Below, one piece after another: positions 43,444-54,300 of a stretch of DNA of 64,000 bases (positions are counted from its first letter, which is position 1; every line of letters starts with the position of its first letter). The position numbers and the translations under genes were made by a program. The stretch lies in the NCBI RefSeq assembly GCF_002797975.1, contig NZ_PGET01000001.1, positions 2,604,001-2,668,000 of the forward strand, in the 5' to 3' direction. Under the pieces are notes generated by a model. It saw nothing but the letters and a program-made list of their open reading frames with translations, was not told the DNA's origin and ran no database searches. This DNA is from [Clostridium] celerecrescens 18A. GTDB lineage: Bacteria > Bacillota > Clostridia > Lachnospirales > Lachnospiraceae.

Positions 43444-44814
43444 ATGTTTGATCCTTATCTGGTGCTTACACCTATGCACTATATTTATCTCATCGGCGTC
43501 ATTGTAATCCTGACTGTCATGGTTCTCCGAAAGGATACGCCCCTGGTCTGCATCCTTTTTCTCTTCCTCCTTGGCCTTGCAGGCCTTAAGTCCCTGACTG
43601 GAGGCATCATGACTGTATTCAACGCCATCTTGTATGCTTCCAGAGAGTTTATGGATATCATCGCCACCATTGCTCTGGTCACAGCCCTGTCCAAATGCTT
43701 AAAAGACTTAGGAAGCGACTATCTGATGATGATTCCCATGTCAAAGGTCATGAAAACTCCCACCTTCACCTGGTGGATCCTGGGAGGTACCATGCTGGTA
43801 TTTTCCCTCTTTCTCTGGCCCTCTCCATCCGTGGCTCTGGTGGGGGCGATCATGCTGCCCTTTGCAGTTAAAGCCGGTCTGGATCCTCTGGCAGCTGCCA
43901 TGGCCATGAACTTATTCGGTCATGGCATTGCTTTAAGCTACGATTTCGTCATCCAGGGCGCTCCGGCCATTTCCGCAGCAGCAGCATCCATTACAACCGA
44001 CCAGATCTTAATCAAGGGGCGGCCTTTGTTTTTGGTAATGGGCATTGTTACAGTGGTTTCTGCATATCTGTTAAACAGGAACGAAATCGCTGCCTGCTGT
44101 CAGGAAGTCCATATCCAGAATGCGGAAGAACACCGTGATACCGGGATTGCCGCGATTATCATGGCGATCCTGACCCCTCTTCTTTTCCTGGCCGACATCA
44201 TTCTTATGCTGGCTTTTGATTTAAAAGGAGGAGAAGCCACCAGCATGGTTTCCGGCACAGCCGTCCTGGTTATGTGCATTGGGGCGATTCTTGGCTTTGG
44301 CAGGCATTCTCTGGAAAAAGTGACATCTTATGTTACGGAAGGCTTTCTTTTTGCCATACGGATCTTTGCTCCCGTCATCATCATCGGGGCCTTTTTCTTT
44401 TTAGGCGGGGAGGGAATTTCCTCCATCATGGGGGATCAGTTCCAAAGAGGAATTATGAATGACTGGGCTATCTGGCTGGCTCACAACATTCCTCTCAATA
44501 AATATATGGCTGCATTTTTCCAGCTGGTGATCGGAGGCCTGACTGGCTTGGACGGTTCTGGTTTTTCAGGGCTGCCCCTTACCGGTTCCCTGGCCCATAC
44601 CTTTGGTACGGCAGTTGGAGCTTCGGTTCCTATTCTGGCTACCCTGGGACAGATTGCCGCAATTTTCGTCGGCGGAGGTACCATCGTCCCCTGGGGGCTT
44701 ATCCCCGTTGCCGCCATCTGCAGCGTAAATCCCCTGGAGCTTGCCAGAAAGAATCTTCCTCCGGTCATGATCGGTTTTCTTGCTACTTTTATTGCTGCCT
44801 GTTTCCTTTTATAG
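43444..44814 (+). CDS. Uncharacterised multi-pass transporter (ion-transporter-superfamily-like)
   Basis: 456 residues with about 11-12 membrane helices. Glycine-rich re-entrant-like stretches occur in each half (FGHGIALSYDFVIQGAP and GLTGLDGSGFSGLPLTG), as in inverted-repeat anion/citrate-type carriers. The exact family is not recognised. AGGAG is 8 nt before ATG 43444; the long open frame before it overlaps the divergent OLD gene start and lacks a ribosome site. asnB follows 27 nt downstream, so the two are probably co-transcribed; an amino acid or organic acid is a possible substrate. Confidence 0.8.
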   Translation: MFDPYLVLTPMHYIYLIGVIVILTVMVLRKDTPLVCILFLFLLGLAGLKSLTGGIMTVFNAILYASREFMDIIATIALVTALSKCLKDLGSDYLMMIPMSKVMKTPTFTWWILGGTMLVFSLFLWPSPSVALVGAIMLPFAVKAGLDPLAAAMAMNLFGHGIALSYDFVIQGAPAISAAAASITTDQILIKGRPLFLVMGIVTVVSAYLLNRNEIAACCQEVHIQNAEEHRDTGIAAIIMAILTPLLFLADIILMLAFDLKGGEATSMVSGTAVLVMCIGAILGFGRHSLEKVTSYVTEGFLFAIRIFAPVIIIGAFFFLGGEGISSIMGDQFQRGIMNDWAIWLAHNIPLNKYMAAFFQLVIGGLTGLDGSGFSGLPLTGSLAHTFGTAVGASVPILATLGQIAAIFVGGGTIVPWGLIPVAAICSVNPLELARKNLPPVMIGFLATFIAACFLL

Positions 44815-44841
44815 ATAATCCAGCTTTAAGGAGGGATTTCC

Positions 44842-46692
44842 ATGTGCGGAATTGCTGGTTTTTACAATCCAGATCACGATTACCAGAAAGATAAAGCCTA
44901 TTATGAGAACATCCTGATACAGATGTCAGAAACCCAAAGACACCGGGGACCTGACGATTCAGGGATCTGGCTCTTTCATCAGGGAGGTATGTCCCATGCC
45001 CGTTTATCTGTTATCGACTTAACAACCGGCCGCCAGCCCATAACAAAAACCGAGGCAGGCAAAACATTTGGAATTGTGTACAATGGGGAAATTTACAATA
45101 CAAAGGAGCTTCGCCGGGATTTAGAGGAACGGGGCCATTCCTTTTCCACCACCTCTGATACAGAAGTGATATTAACCGGATATATGGAATACGGGCCTGA
45201 TTTTGTGAAACAGTTAAACGGTATTTTTGCCTTTGCCATTATGGACCCATTCCGGGAACGCTTGTGCCTTTGCCGGGACCGTTCCGGCATAAAACCTCTC
45301 TATTACACCATACGGGATGGAGAAATTATCTTTGCTTCGGAGCTGAAAGGAATCTTTGCATATCCGGGCATACGTCCAGTATTAGACCGGAAAGGCTTAA
45401 ACGAGGTTTTCTCCCTGGGACCGGCTCATACCTCCGGCTGTGGGGTTTTTAAAGGAATCAATGAAATCCTCCCGGGCCACATGCTTCTCTGCTCTAAGGA
45501 CGGCTTCCACTTAAAATGCTACTGGAAGCTGGAAAGCAGGCCCCACGAGGACAGCTATGAGGAAACCATTGAAAAAACCTCCTTCCTGGTTCAGGATTCC
45601 ATCCGCCGTCAGATGGTTTCCGATGTTCCAATCTGCACCTTTTTGTCAGGAGGGGTGGATTCCAGCCTGGTTTCGGCTGTCAGTGCTGCAGAACTGAAAA
45701 AAAAGGGCAGACAGCTTACTACCTTTTCCTTTGATTTTGTCAACAATGATAAATTTTTTAAAGCCAGCACCTTCCAGCCATCGCAGGACCGTCCCTTTGT
45801 GGACCAAATGGTAAAATTTATAAATTCCGACCATCATTATCTGGAATGTGACAATGGCACCCAGGCAGACCGGCTTTATGACTCCGTTCTTGCGCATGAC
45901 CTTCCGGCCATGGGAGACATTGACTCCTCCCTGCTCCACTTCTGCTCCATGGTCAAACAGTTTAATAAGGTGGCTTTAACCGGGGAGTGTGCAGATGAAA
46001 TATTCGGAGGATATCCCTGGTTTCATAAAGAAGAATGCTTTAAAGCCCAGACTTTCCCCTGGACCATGGACTTAGGTATGCGCAAAGCCATCTTAAAGGA
46101 TGAATTTCTGGATTATTTAAAAATGGATGAGTATGTTATGGAAGCCTACGAAAAGTCTGTGGCAGAAACTCCTGTCCTTTCTGAGGATAATCCAAAAGAA
46201 GCAAGAAGAAGAGAGATTTCTTATCTGAATCTCCGCTGGTTTATGCAGACCTTATTAAACCGGATGGACCGTGACAGCATGTATTCCGGCCTTGAAGCCA
46301 GGGTACCATTTGCAGACCACCGGATCATCGAGTACGTGTGGAATGTCCCCTGGGATATGAAAACAAGGGATGGGGTGGTAAAAAATCTCCTTCGCCAGTC
46401 CGGAAGAGGGCTTCTGCCTGATGAGATCCTGTTCCGCAGGAAATCTCCATATCCCAAAACCTATGATACCAATTACGAAGCGCTTTTAGCCAGACGGGTA
46501 GAGGAAATGATAGCTGGCGGTTCTGCTCCGGTTATGGAATTTTTAGACGAGAAGAAACTTGAAAAACTCCTTACCAGTCCATCGGATTACGGAAAACCCT
46601 GGTACGGTCAGCTCATGGCTGGCCCCCAGATGCTTGCCTATATCCTTCAGATCAACTACTGGCTGGAAAAATATCATATATCAGTGGAATAA
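44842..46692 (+). CDS. asnB: Asparagine synthetase (glutamine-hydrolysing)
   Basis: 616 residues: the N-terminal glutaminase has nucleophile Cys2 (MCGIAGFY), RHRGPDDSG and NGEIYN; the synthetase half has the PP-loop FLSGGVDSSLVSA and GECADEIFGGYP for ATP-pyrophosphatase chemistry. It makes Asn from Asp and Gln with ATP. AAGGAGGG precedes ATG 44842. It is probably in an operon with the transporter upstream and ends in a strong terminator. Confidence 0.95.
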   Translation: MCGIAGFYNPDHDYQKDKAYYENILIQMSETQRHRGPDDSGIWLFHQGGMSHARLSVIDLTTGRQPITKTEAGKTFGIVYNGEIYNTKELRRDLEERGHSFSTTSDTEVILTGYMEYGPDFVKQLNGIFAFAIMDPFRERLCLCRDRSGIKPLYYTIRDGEIIFASELKGIFAYPGIRPVLDRKGLNEVFSLGPAHTSGCGVFKGINEILPGHMLLCSKDGFHLKCYWKLESRPHEDSYEETIEKTSFLVQDSIRRQMVSDVPICTFLSGGVDSSLVSAVSAAELKKKGRQLTTFSFDFVNNDKFFKASTFQPSQDRPFVDQMVKFINSDHHYLECDNGTQADRLYDSVLAHDLPAMGDIDSSLLHFCSMVKQFNKVALTGECADEIFGGYPWFHKEECFKAQTFPWTMDLGMRKAILKDEFLDYLKMDEYVMEAYEKSVAETPVLSEDNPKEARRREISYLNLRWFMQTLLNRMDRDSMYSGLEARVPFADHRIIEYVWNVPWDMKTRDGVVKNLLRQSGRGLLPDEILFRRKSPYPKTYDTNYEALLARRVEEMIAGGSAPVMEFLDEKKLEKLLTSPSDYGKPWYGQLMAGPQMLAYILQINYWLEKYHISVE

Positions 46693-46695
46693 AGC

Positions 46696-46737
46696 AAAGA
46701 GGTGCAAACGTCTTCCAAAAGACCTTTGCACCTCTTT
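46696..46737. terminator. Bidirectional terminator between asnB and rubredoxin-fusion gene
   Basis: Perfect 13-bp stem aaagaggtgcaaa (46696-46708) with tttgcacctcttt (46725-46737) between convergent genes. Confidence 0.9.
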
Positions 46738-46746
46738 ATTAATCCT

Positions 46747-48036
46747 TTAATCAATCTCTTCCAGGATTCTTCCCATATCTGACGTATCGCCAATGAGTAT
46801 GGCGCCCGTCAGCTTGCCTTCTACAGAATAATACACCTTGTAAATCTTCTTCTCGCCATCCTCTTCCCGGCTCACTTCATAGGTTCTGCCTGGATCCTTT
46901 CCAGGGTCGCCCACTGCAAACAAGGAAGTATCCATGCCATTAAATGTGAGAGCTGCTGTCACGGTTTTATAGGAGATCCTTTCTCCGGCTGCATTGGCTC
47001 CTGCTGCCTTCCCCATCTCCACAGCCTGAGGCCAGATGGCATAATTGATCCCTTCATATTCCGCACAATCCCCGCACGCATAAATGCCGGGTACCGTGGT
47101 TTCCATGTGCTCATTAACGATTACTGCCCGTCCGGATTTAGCACCTGCATCTTCTGCCAGAGATACATTGGCCCTGACTCCTGCGGATATGACCACCAGA
47201 TCTGCCGGCAGGACGGTTCCATCCTCAAGGCGGACACCAGTCACCTTCTCTTCCCCTTCTATCTCCCGGGTAACTGCCTGGAATTTCACATCGATCCCCT
47301 TTTCCAGTATTATGGATCTTAAAAATTCACCGGCTTCCTCATCAAGCTGGCGCTTCATAAGCTGGCCGCCCTGCTCTAATACCGTAACTAAAAGGCCTGT
47401 CCTTTTTAATTCCCAGGCTGCCTCCAGTCCCAGCACGCCGCCGCCAATGACCACGGCCCTCTTTGATTCGGAAAGGAGGGAATTAAGTTTCTCTATATCA
47501 GAAAGCCGGCGTATGGCAACCACTTCATTCTTTTCACTTCCAGGTATGGGAGGTATGAAGCATTCCGATCCCAATGCATAGATGCATTTGTCGTATTTAA
47601 GCCGGATTCCGTCATCAAAGGTGACTTCCTTTTCCCTGGTATCGATCTTTTCCGCCTGTTTTCCCGTAAGATTTAAGATACGTTTCTCTTCGTACCATGC
47701 CGGGTCATGAAGAAGCAATTCTTCTCTTTCATCCTTTCCCATCACGGATTTCGTCAGCATGGGCCTTGAATAAGGCAGGCAGTCCTCTTTCGTAACCATG
47801 ACGATGGAACAAGTGGAATTTCTTTCCCGAATCGCCTCAGCAGCACTGACACCAGCCGCTCCATTACCAAGTATGAGGTATAACTCCTCCGTGTTTTTAT
47901 GGTAATTCCTTTCTTCCTCCTCATAAGGGACAAAATTTTCCGGTCCTACTCCGCATACCGGACAAACCTCATTCCCCTCCTCAAATACGGCTCCGCATAC
48001 CAGGCATTTAACCATTTTCTTCTTACTTTCTCCCAT
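46747..48036 (-). CDS. Rubredoxin-like domain fused to NAD(P)H:rubredoxin-type oxidoreductase
   Basis: 429 residues. The N-terminus has a CLVCG (Cys11, Cys14) and CPVCG (Cys25, Cys28) iron site, 10-residue gap as in rubrerythrin-type rubredoxin domains. It is followed by a pyridine-nucleotide-disulfide oxidoreductase fold: FAD site ILGNGAAGVSAA, NAD site VIGGGVLGLEAA, and GIYACGDCAEY near the C-terminus. It would pass electrons from NAD(P)H through FAD to the iron centre, useful in oxygen or peroxide reduction. GGGGG precedes ATG 48036. A MerR regulator is divergent and may control it. Confidence 0.92.
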   Translation of the reverse strand: MGESKKKMVKCLVCGAVFEEGNEVCPVCGVGPENFVPYEEEERNYHKNTEELYLILGNGAAGVSAAEAIRERNSTCSIVMVTKEDCLPYSRPMLTKSVMGKDEREELLLHDPAWYEEKRILNLTGKQAEKIDTREKEVTFDDGIRLKYDKCIYALGSECFIPPIPGSEKNEVVAIRRLSDIEKLNSLLSESKRAVVIGGGVLGLEAAWELKRTGLLVTVLEQGGQLMKRQLDEEAGEFLRSIILEKGIDVKFQAVTREIEGEEKVTGVRLEDGTVLPADLVVISAGVRANVSLAEDAGAKSGRAVIVNEHMETTVPGIYACGDCAEYEGINYAIWPQAVEMGKAAGANAAGERISYKTVTAALTFNGMDTSLFAVGDPGKDPGRTYEVSREEDGEKKIYKVYYSVEGKLTGAILIGDTSDMGRILEEID

Positions 48037-48189
48037 GTAAAAATACCCCCTTCTCAAGCTTCTTTTGTAAGTACAAGCTTTATTTCTGCTTCTATCATAA
48101 CATAGTTTTTTACGATTTCAAACTTCTTTCCGTTAATAATTCGTAAGCATAGAAAGAAAACCGTAAAGCTGAAAATACGTCTTTTTATG

Positions 48190-48344
48190 GTAAACTATCT
48201 ACGTAAGCAAGTTTTGTCCCGTTCTATTTTATCGGGCGTATGCCCATGAGAGGGCGATCCTGCGGGCTTACCCGCTGCACTGCGGATTCTTCCGCATTTC
48301 ACCGGACTCTCCCGCTGACATGCGGACTGTAAAGAGGAATCAAA
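48190..48344 (+). other. GC-rich structured leader before the MerR gene
   Basis: Several overlapping inverted segments occur (cccg...cgggc near 48220-48238, gcgggcttacccgc near 48262-48275, tgcggattcttccgca near 48282-48297). I find no known riboswitch and no convincing small gene. It differs in base composition from the AT-rich 48060-48190 part of the 308-bp divergent gap, which shows no other feature. Confidence 0.4.
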
Positions 48345-49139
48345 ATGAAAAAATACACCATTGGAGAAGTTTCCGATCGTTTAGGCTTAAGCCGTGACAC
48401 CCTTCGCTTTTATGAAAAAAAGGGAATCATACAACCGGAAAAGCAAAAAAATGGTTACCGAACCTATACATATGATGATATTAAAAAGCTTTCAAGCATC
48501 ATGTTTTACCGCAGACTTAACTTCAGCATCGAGGATATCGGACGTATCATGTATAAAAGCTCCTTTCCTTCCTACTGTTCCATGATTCAGGAAAAAATTA
48601 CTGAAGAAAAACAACAGATGGAAAAGCACCGGCAATCCCTCATCCATCTGACTCATTTGCAGAAACACTATAAAAATGTAGAAAAATATTTAAACCGTTA
48701 TGACCTAAGACCCATGCCACCCCATTACCAGATGCCGGACAATCACTTCATCAGTCAAGAAGGCATCTCTGATTTATGCTATATCTGCCAGGAATATGGG
48801 ATAGAGGGGAACCAGGCAAACCAGATAAACGAGTTCTTCATGATCGCTGAGGATACTGCCTCCATTATGAAATTAAAACAGGCATTAAACGGCTATCCCT
48901 TACTAAAGCAGGAACGCTGTGTATATACCGTAGTTGCATCAGACAGCCCTTTGATAGAATCACAGGCTGTTTTAGACGCAGCTGACTGGGCAGGACAAAA
49001 AGGATATTCTCTCCTCGGAGTTGCCTACAGCGGGCACTTATTAAGCTGCGCTTTCAAGGATACCGTAAAAGAAAATCAGGAAAAAAAAGCAGATACACCC
49101 ATCAATTACATCGAAGTGTATCTGCCGATTCAGGCATAG
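48345..49139 (+). CDS. MerR-family transcriptional regulator
   Basis: 264 residues: winged helix-turn-helix YTIGEVSDRLGLSRDTLRFYEKKG, arm GYRTYTYDDIKKL, a coiled-coil dimer helix (about 84-115), then a C-terminal effector domain of about 140 residues. The fold resembles GyrI/BmrR-like ligand domains (YIEVYLPI ending), suggesting a small hydrophobic ligand. GAGG precedes ATG 48345. It is divergent from the rubredoxin fusion gene and convergent with the KimA-type gene. Confidence 0.9.
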   Translation: MKKYTIGEVSDRLGLSRDTLRFYEKKGIIQPEKQKNGYRTYTYDDIKKLSSIMFYRRLNFSIEDIGRIMYKSSFPSYCSMIQEKITEEKQQMEKHRQSLIHLTHLQKHYKNVEKYLNRYDLRPMPPHYQMPDNHFISQEGISDLCYICQEYGIEGNQANQINEFFMIAEDTASIMKLKQALNGYPLLKQERCVYTVVASDSPLIESQAVLDAADWAGQKGYSLLGVAYSGHLLSCAFKDTVKENQEKKADTPINYIEVYLPIQA

Positions 49140-49172
49140 AGGCTTTACTGCCTGTTTTTTATTCCCTGTTTT

Positions 49173-51083
49173 TTATGCTCTGACTTTATCCATATTTTCG
49201 TCTTTCTGCTTTGGAGCTGGCTTAAATGCCGCACTGTAAATATAGGGAACAAGGACCATAGAAACATTTCTGTGCTTTCTCAGCCTCTGCATTATGAAAT
49301 AAGTGGTCTGGTTATGAAGAATATTGGCAAACCAGGTCTCTTCCATAAAGCGTGCCATAACGACCGTGATCATTTCTCCCGGAAGCAGATCGTCTTCTTT
49401 TTTGCTGATATACTCTTCCACCGGTTCAATAAGCTCCCGGTAAGGTGAGATGATGATCTCAAGAGGAATATCAATTCCTGTTTCCTTCCATTTTTTCTGA
49501 AGCTGATGACTTTGTTTCTCATCTGTAGCAATGTGGAGAGCTACCACATTGGAAGTGATTAAATTTGCATAATTTAACGCTTTCAGCACGGACCGGTTAA
49601 TTCCTCCGGTCAGTACAATGCAAAGATTGGTGTCATGACTGGTGCTTTTGTGATAATGGGACATAAAGTCGTTGACCGCCAACTGACGGCCGACAAACTG
49701 ATAGTGAGTTTCAATACGGTGCATAATATAAACAAGAACCGGTATGAGGATGGCAAGCGCCCAGGCGCCTTGTGAAAATTTAGTCACAAATACAATGACT
49801 GTTCCAGTAGCCGTCATAATTGCACCAAGGCCGTTAATACACATTTTATACCAATAACCGTTTCCTTTTACCCGGATCCATCTGGCCAGCATTCCATACT
49901 GGGACAAGGTAAATGACAAGAAAACTCCGATGGCATAAAAGGGGATCAGATAATGGGTTTCTGCCTTAAATACAATCAGCAAAAATGCTACTGCAAAAAA
50001 GATGAACATAATTCCATTGGAAAAGCTGAGCCTGGTCCCGCGGTGCATGAACTGACGGGGCACAAATCCATCCTCCGCCAGAATCGCCAGCAGCGTAGGC
50101 AGACCGTTATATGCAGTATTTGCAGCCAATAACAAAATAAGGGAGGTTGCAAACTGCAGAATATAAAACATTGGCCCTTGTCCAAACACTGCCATGCCAA
50201 GCTGGGAGATCACCGTCTTTCCCTCTAAAGGTATGATATTTAAGGAAGTAACCAGCAGCACCGAACCTCCGAGAATGGTGATAATGATCCCTACCAGAAT
50301 AAAAAGTACACGTTTGGCGTTCCGCTGTGACGGCTCACGAAAGCTTGGAACCGCATTGCTCACGGCTTCCACTCCAGTAAGGGCCGAACATCCGGAAGAA
50401 AAGGCCCTGAGCAGGAGGAACATGGAGATCGTTCCGGCTCCGCCTGCAACAGGCTGAATTGTTTCAGAATAATGGACCGGCGGTAAATTCCCCGTTATAA
50501 GCCTTACAAATCCGGTTGTAATAAGTACCAGCATGATAATGATAAATACATAAGTAGGAGCTCCGAAAAGCTTGGAAGACTCCTTCATTCCCCTTAAATT
50601 AAGGAGTGTGATGATACATAGAAAAAGCAGGGCAAACAACAGGCGGTAATCAGCTAATTCCGGAAAAGCGGAAATAAGGGCTGCCGTTGCCGCAGAAAGG
50701 CTGACTGCCACCGTCATCACGTAATCAATGATCAGGGCAGAGGCAGCTACCATGGAAGAGCCCCTTCCAATATTTTCAGAAGATACGATATAGGCGCCTC
50801 CTCCGTTTGGGTAGTTTGCAATAATCTGTGAATAGGAAAAAGCTAAAACTAAAAACAGCAGTATGATCGGCAATGTAATATATCCAAGGTAATGAACTGC
50901 CGACAGTCCCAGGACCGGAGCCAGAACAAGAAGCATTTCTTCAATTGCGTACGCCACTGAGGAGACCGCATCACTTGACATAATGGGCACTCCCCAAAGG
51001 ATCCCCATCTTTTCTCCTTCCAGATCATTGTTTTTCAATGTATTTCCCAACAATATATTTTTTATCTTTCTCTTTGAATGCAT
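49173..51083 (-). CDS. kimA: KimA-like potassium/proton symporter (APC superfamily)
   Basis: 636 residues with 12 membrane helices (about 30-460) and a C-terminal cytosolic USP-like domain. MSSDAVSSVAYAIEE, NYPNGGGAYIVSSENIG, ADYRL...LNLRGMKES and FSSGCSALTGVEAVSNA(V)P correspond to what I recall of B. subtilis KimA (YdaO), a c-di-AMP-controlled K+ importer. No ydaO-type riboswitch is seen in the 266 bp upstream. Start ATG 51083. The MerR gene converges downstream. Confidence 0.85.
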   Translation of the reverse strand: MHSKRKIKNILLGNTLKNNDLEGEKMGILWGVPIMSSDAVSSVAYAIEEMLLVLAPVLGLSAVHYLGYITLPIILLFLVLAFSYSQIIANYPNGGGAYIVSSENIGRGSSMVAASALIIDYVMTVAVSLSAATAALISAFPELADYRLLFALLFLCIITLLNLRGMKESSKLFGAPTYVFIIIMLVLITTGFVRLITGNLPPVHYSETIQPVAGGAGTISMFLLLRAFSSGCSALTGVEAVSNAVPSFREPSQRNAKRVLFILVGIIITILGGSVLLVTSLNIIPLEGKTVISQLGMAVFGQGPMFYILQFATSLILLLAANTAYNGLPTLLAILAEDGFVPRQFMHRGTRLSFSNGIMFIFFAVAFLLIVFKAETHYLIPFYAIGVFLSFTLSQYGMLARWIRVKGNGYWYKMCINGLGAIMTATGTVIVFVTKFSQGAWALAILIPVLVYIMHRIETHYQFVGRQLAVNDFMSHYHKSTSHDTNLCIVLTGGINRSVLKALNYANLITSNVVALHIATDEKQSHQLQKKWKETGIDIPLEIIISPYRELIEPVEEYISKKEDDLLPGEMITVVMARFMEETWFANILHNQTTYFIMQRLRKHRNVSMVLVPYIYSAAFKPAPKQKDENMDKVRA

Positions 51084-51246
51084 ATCCTAATTTCCTCTCT
51101 GATACGTATTAATTTTAGTATAGTCAATAATCTCAATACTATATGAAAATATACCTGATGAATCATAGGCTTAAATTTATGGATTGTCAAGTGAGAATAC
51201 ACCTTTCGGCCGTTAAAAAGCGTTACGATTTTAATCAGCTTAAAAC

Positions 51247-51292
51247 AAAAGCGTTTCTTCCGTGGATGGCATCCACAGAAGAAACGCTTTTT
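51247..51292 (-). terminator. Intrinsic terminator after purL
   Basis: Stem aaaagcgtttcttc with gaagaaacgctttt, an inner tggat/atcca pairing, and T/A runs on both sides. It would also serve as a barrier ahead of kimA. Confidence 0.85.
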
Positions 51293-51348
51293 GCTTTAAA
51301 TTGTTGTAATTTTCATGAATATTTCTACATACAAGGAACTGCCTGGGC

Positions 51349-54300
51349 TCACTGGAAATATTTCACACCGGATTCAAAAATCTTCATATCCTGCTCACCG
51401 TAAATGTTCATGGCCACCGATTTGCCGCGGCGTTCGGAGTGAGCCATCTTGCCCAGGATACGCCCGTCAGGGCTTGTTATGCCCTCAACCGCCATGAAAG
51501 AACCGTTAGGATTCCAGCACTCATCCATGGTAGGGCATCCCTTGTCATCCACATATTGAGTTGCCACCTGTCCATTGTCAAACAGTCGTTTCATCCATTC
51601 CTCTCCTGCAACGAACCGTCCTTCTCCATGAGAAGCCGGATTGCAGTAAACGCCTCCTAATTCTGCCCCTGAAAGCCATGGCGACTTATTCGACACCACC
51701 TTTGTATAAACCATCTTCGAAACATGGCGGCCAATGGTATTCATCGCAAGCGTGGGGGAATCCTCCCGTTGCTCTGTGATCATTCCTTCCGGCACAAGCC
51801 CCAGCTTGATTAAAGCCTGGAAGCCATTGCAGATTCCTAACATCAGGCCATCTCTTTCATTTAACAGCTTTCCGATTTCCTCCTTGATCACCTGATTCCG
51901 GAATAGGTTGGCAAAAAACTTGGCAGAGCCATCGGGTTCGTCGCCTGCGGAAAATCCTCCGGGAAACATGACGATCTGGGCTTTGGATATTTCCCTGCGG
52001 TAAACTTCCACCGATTCCCTGATGTCCTGGGCCGTTAAATTCCGAAAGACCTTTGGCACCACATTGGCACCTGCTCTATGAAAAGCCCTTTCGCTGTCAT
52101 ACTCACAGTTTGTACCAGGGAACACCGGAATAAATACATTAGGCTTTGCAACCTTATTCCTGCAGATGTATATATCCTTTGTATCATAAAACTGCTCTGT
52201 AACAGGAGTCTTTCCTACCCCTGATACCGTTGGGAACACATTTTCAAGTGGTTTTGTCCATGCGTTCAGCGCCTCATCTATGGCAATGGCAGTACCGCCG
52301 TATTCAAACACGCCCTTATCAGTGACTTCACCAATGACGGTATAGGAGACAGTCAGTTCCTCAAGCCTTCCTTCCGGAACTTCACATACCACATCTCCCC
52401 AGCCGGCCTTAAAGAAATCTTTTGGATCTACGTTGTTACTGATCCTTATGCCCAACCGGTTTCCAAAGGCCATCTTGCTGACCGCCTCACAGATCCCATG
52501 GCTCTCTGCGGCATAGGCAGAAAGTATGCGTCCTGCGCAGATATCTTCAAACAATGCTTCATAGCCTTTCATGACCTGGCTGTATACAGGAAGATCATAG
52601 GAATCCTTTTCAATCCGGAATACTACAATCTTATTTCCCGCCTTCTTAAATTCCGGCGTTATAACATGCTTCCCTTCTGCAACATCCACAGCAAAGGAAA
52701 CAAGGGTTGGCGGCACATCAACGTCACGAAAGGTGCCTGACATGCTGTCCTTTCCTCCGATGGAAGGAAGCCCAAATCCAATCTGGGCGCTGTATGCTCC
52801 AAGGAGGGCGGAAAAGGGCTGGCTCCACCGCGCCGGATCATCAGTCATCCTGCGGAAATATTCCTGGAAGGTAAAGCGGATTTTTTTGTAATCGCCGCCT
52901 GATGCCACGATTTTGGCAACAGAAGACAATACTGCATATACTGCGCCGTGATAAGGGCTCCAGCTTGACAAATAAGGATCAAAGCCGCAGCTCATCATAG
53001 TAACGGTATCCGTCGTTCCACGCAGCACCGGAAGCTTTGCCACCATGGTCTGAGTCTCTGTCAGCTGGTACCTGCCTCCATAAGGCATGAACACACTTCC
53101 AGCCCCAATGGAACCGTCAAACATTTCCACAAGCCCTTTCTGAGAGCAGACATTTAAGTCAGAAAGCAGCTTCAGCCAGGCTTCCCTGACATCTGCAATA
53201 TCCTGTCTCATAAATGCGCCTGGTTCTCTGTCCGGGATTTCCACAACAACCGAGGCTTCCTGATGGGCTCCGTTGGTATCCAGGAAAGCCCGGCTGATGT
53301 CAACAATGGTTTTTCCTCTCCAATTCATCACAAGCCTAGGCTCTGACCTTACCTCTGCCACTACTACTGCTTCTAAGTTCTCCTCTGCCGCATAGGCCAG
53401 GAACCGGTCTGCATCTTTTGGATCAACCACAACAGCCATGCGTTCCTGAGACTCAGAGATGGCAATTTCCGTACCATCCAGTCCTGCGTATTTCTTCGGA
53501 ACCTTATCTAAGTCGATCAGCAGGCCGTCTGCCAGTTCTCCTATGGCAACCGACACACCTCCTGCACCAAAGTCATTGCATTTCTTAATGAGCCTGCTCA
53601 CTTCTTCCCTGCGGAACAAACGCTGTATCTTTCGTTCCGTGGGCGCGTTCCCCTTCTGGACCTCTGCTCCGCAAGTTTCAATGGAGGCTTCCGTATGGAC
53701 CTTGGAGGAGCCGGTGGCCCCGCCGCAGCCGTCCCGTCCGGTACGCCCCCCAAGGAGAATGATTCGGTCTCCCGGATCCGAAGTCTCCCGGATGACATTT
53801 TTTCTTGGGGCAGCACCTATGACAGCGCCTATTTCCATTCTCTTTGCCACATAATCCGGATGGTAAATCTCCTTTACATAACCGGTTGCCAGTCCGATCT
53901 GGTTTCCGTAGGAGCTGTAGCCGTCTGCTGCTCCTGTCACGATCTTTCTCTGAGGAAGTTTTCCTTTTAATGTTTCGCTCAAAGGCCTTGTAGGGTCTGC
54001 TGCTCCTGTTACCCGCATGGCCTGATATACGTAAGTGCGGCCGGAAAGAGGGTCGCGGATCGCTCCTCCAAGGCAGGTGGCCGCACCGCCAAAGGGCTCA
54101 ATCTCCGTAGGATGATTGTGGGTTTCATTTTTGAAATTCACCAGCCATTCCTCTTCTACACCGTCAATCAGAACCGGGACCACTATGCTGCAGGCGTTGA
54201 TCTCATCGGATACTTCCAGATCCTCCACTTTTCCCTCCATACGAAGCTTTTTCATCGCCAGGAGAGCCAGATCCATAAGGCACACAAACTTACCGTCTTT

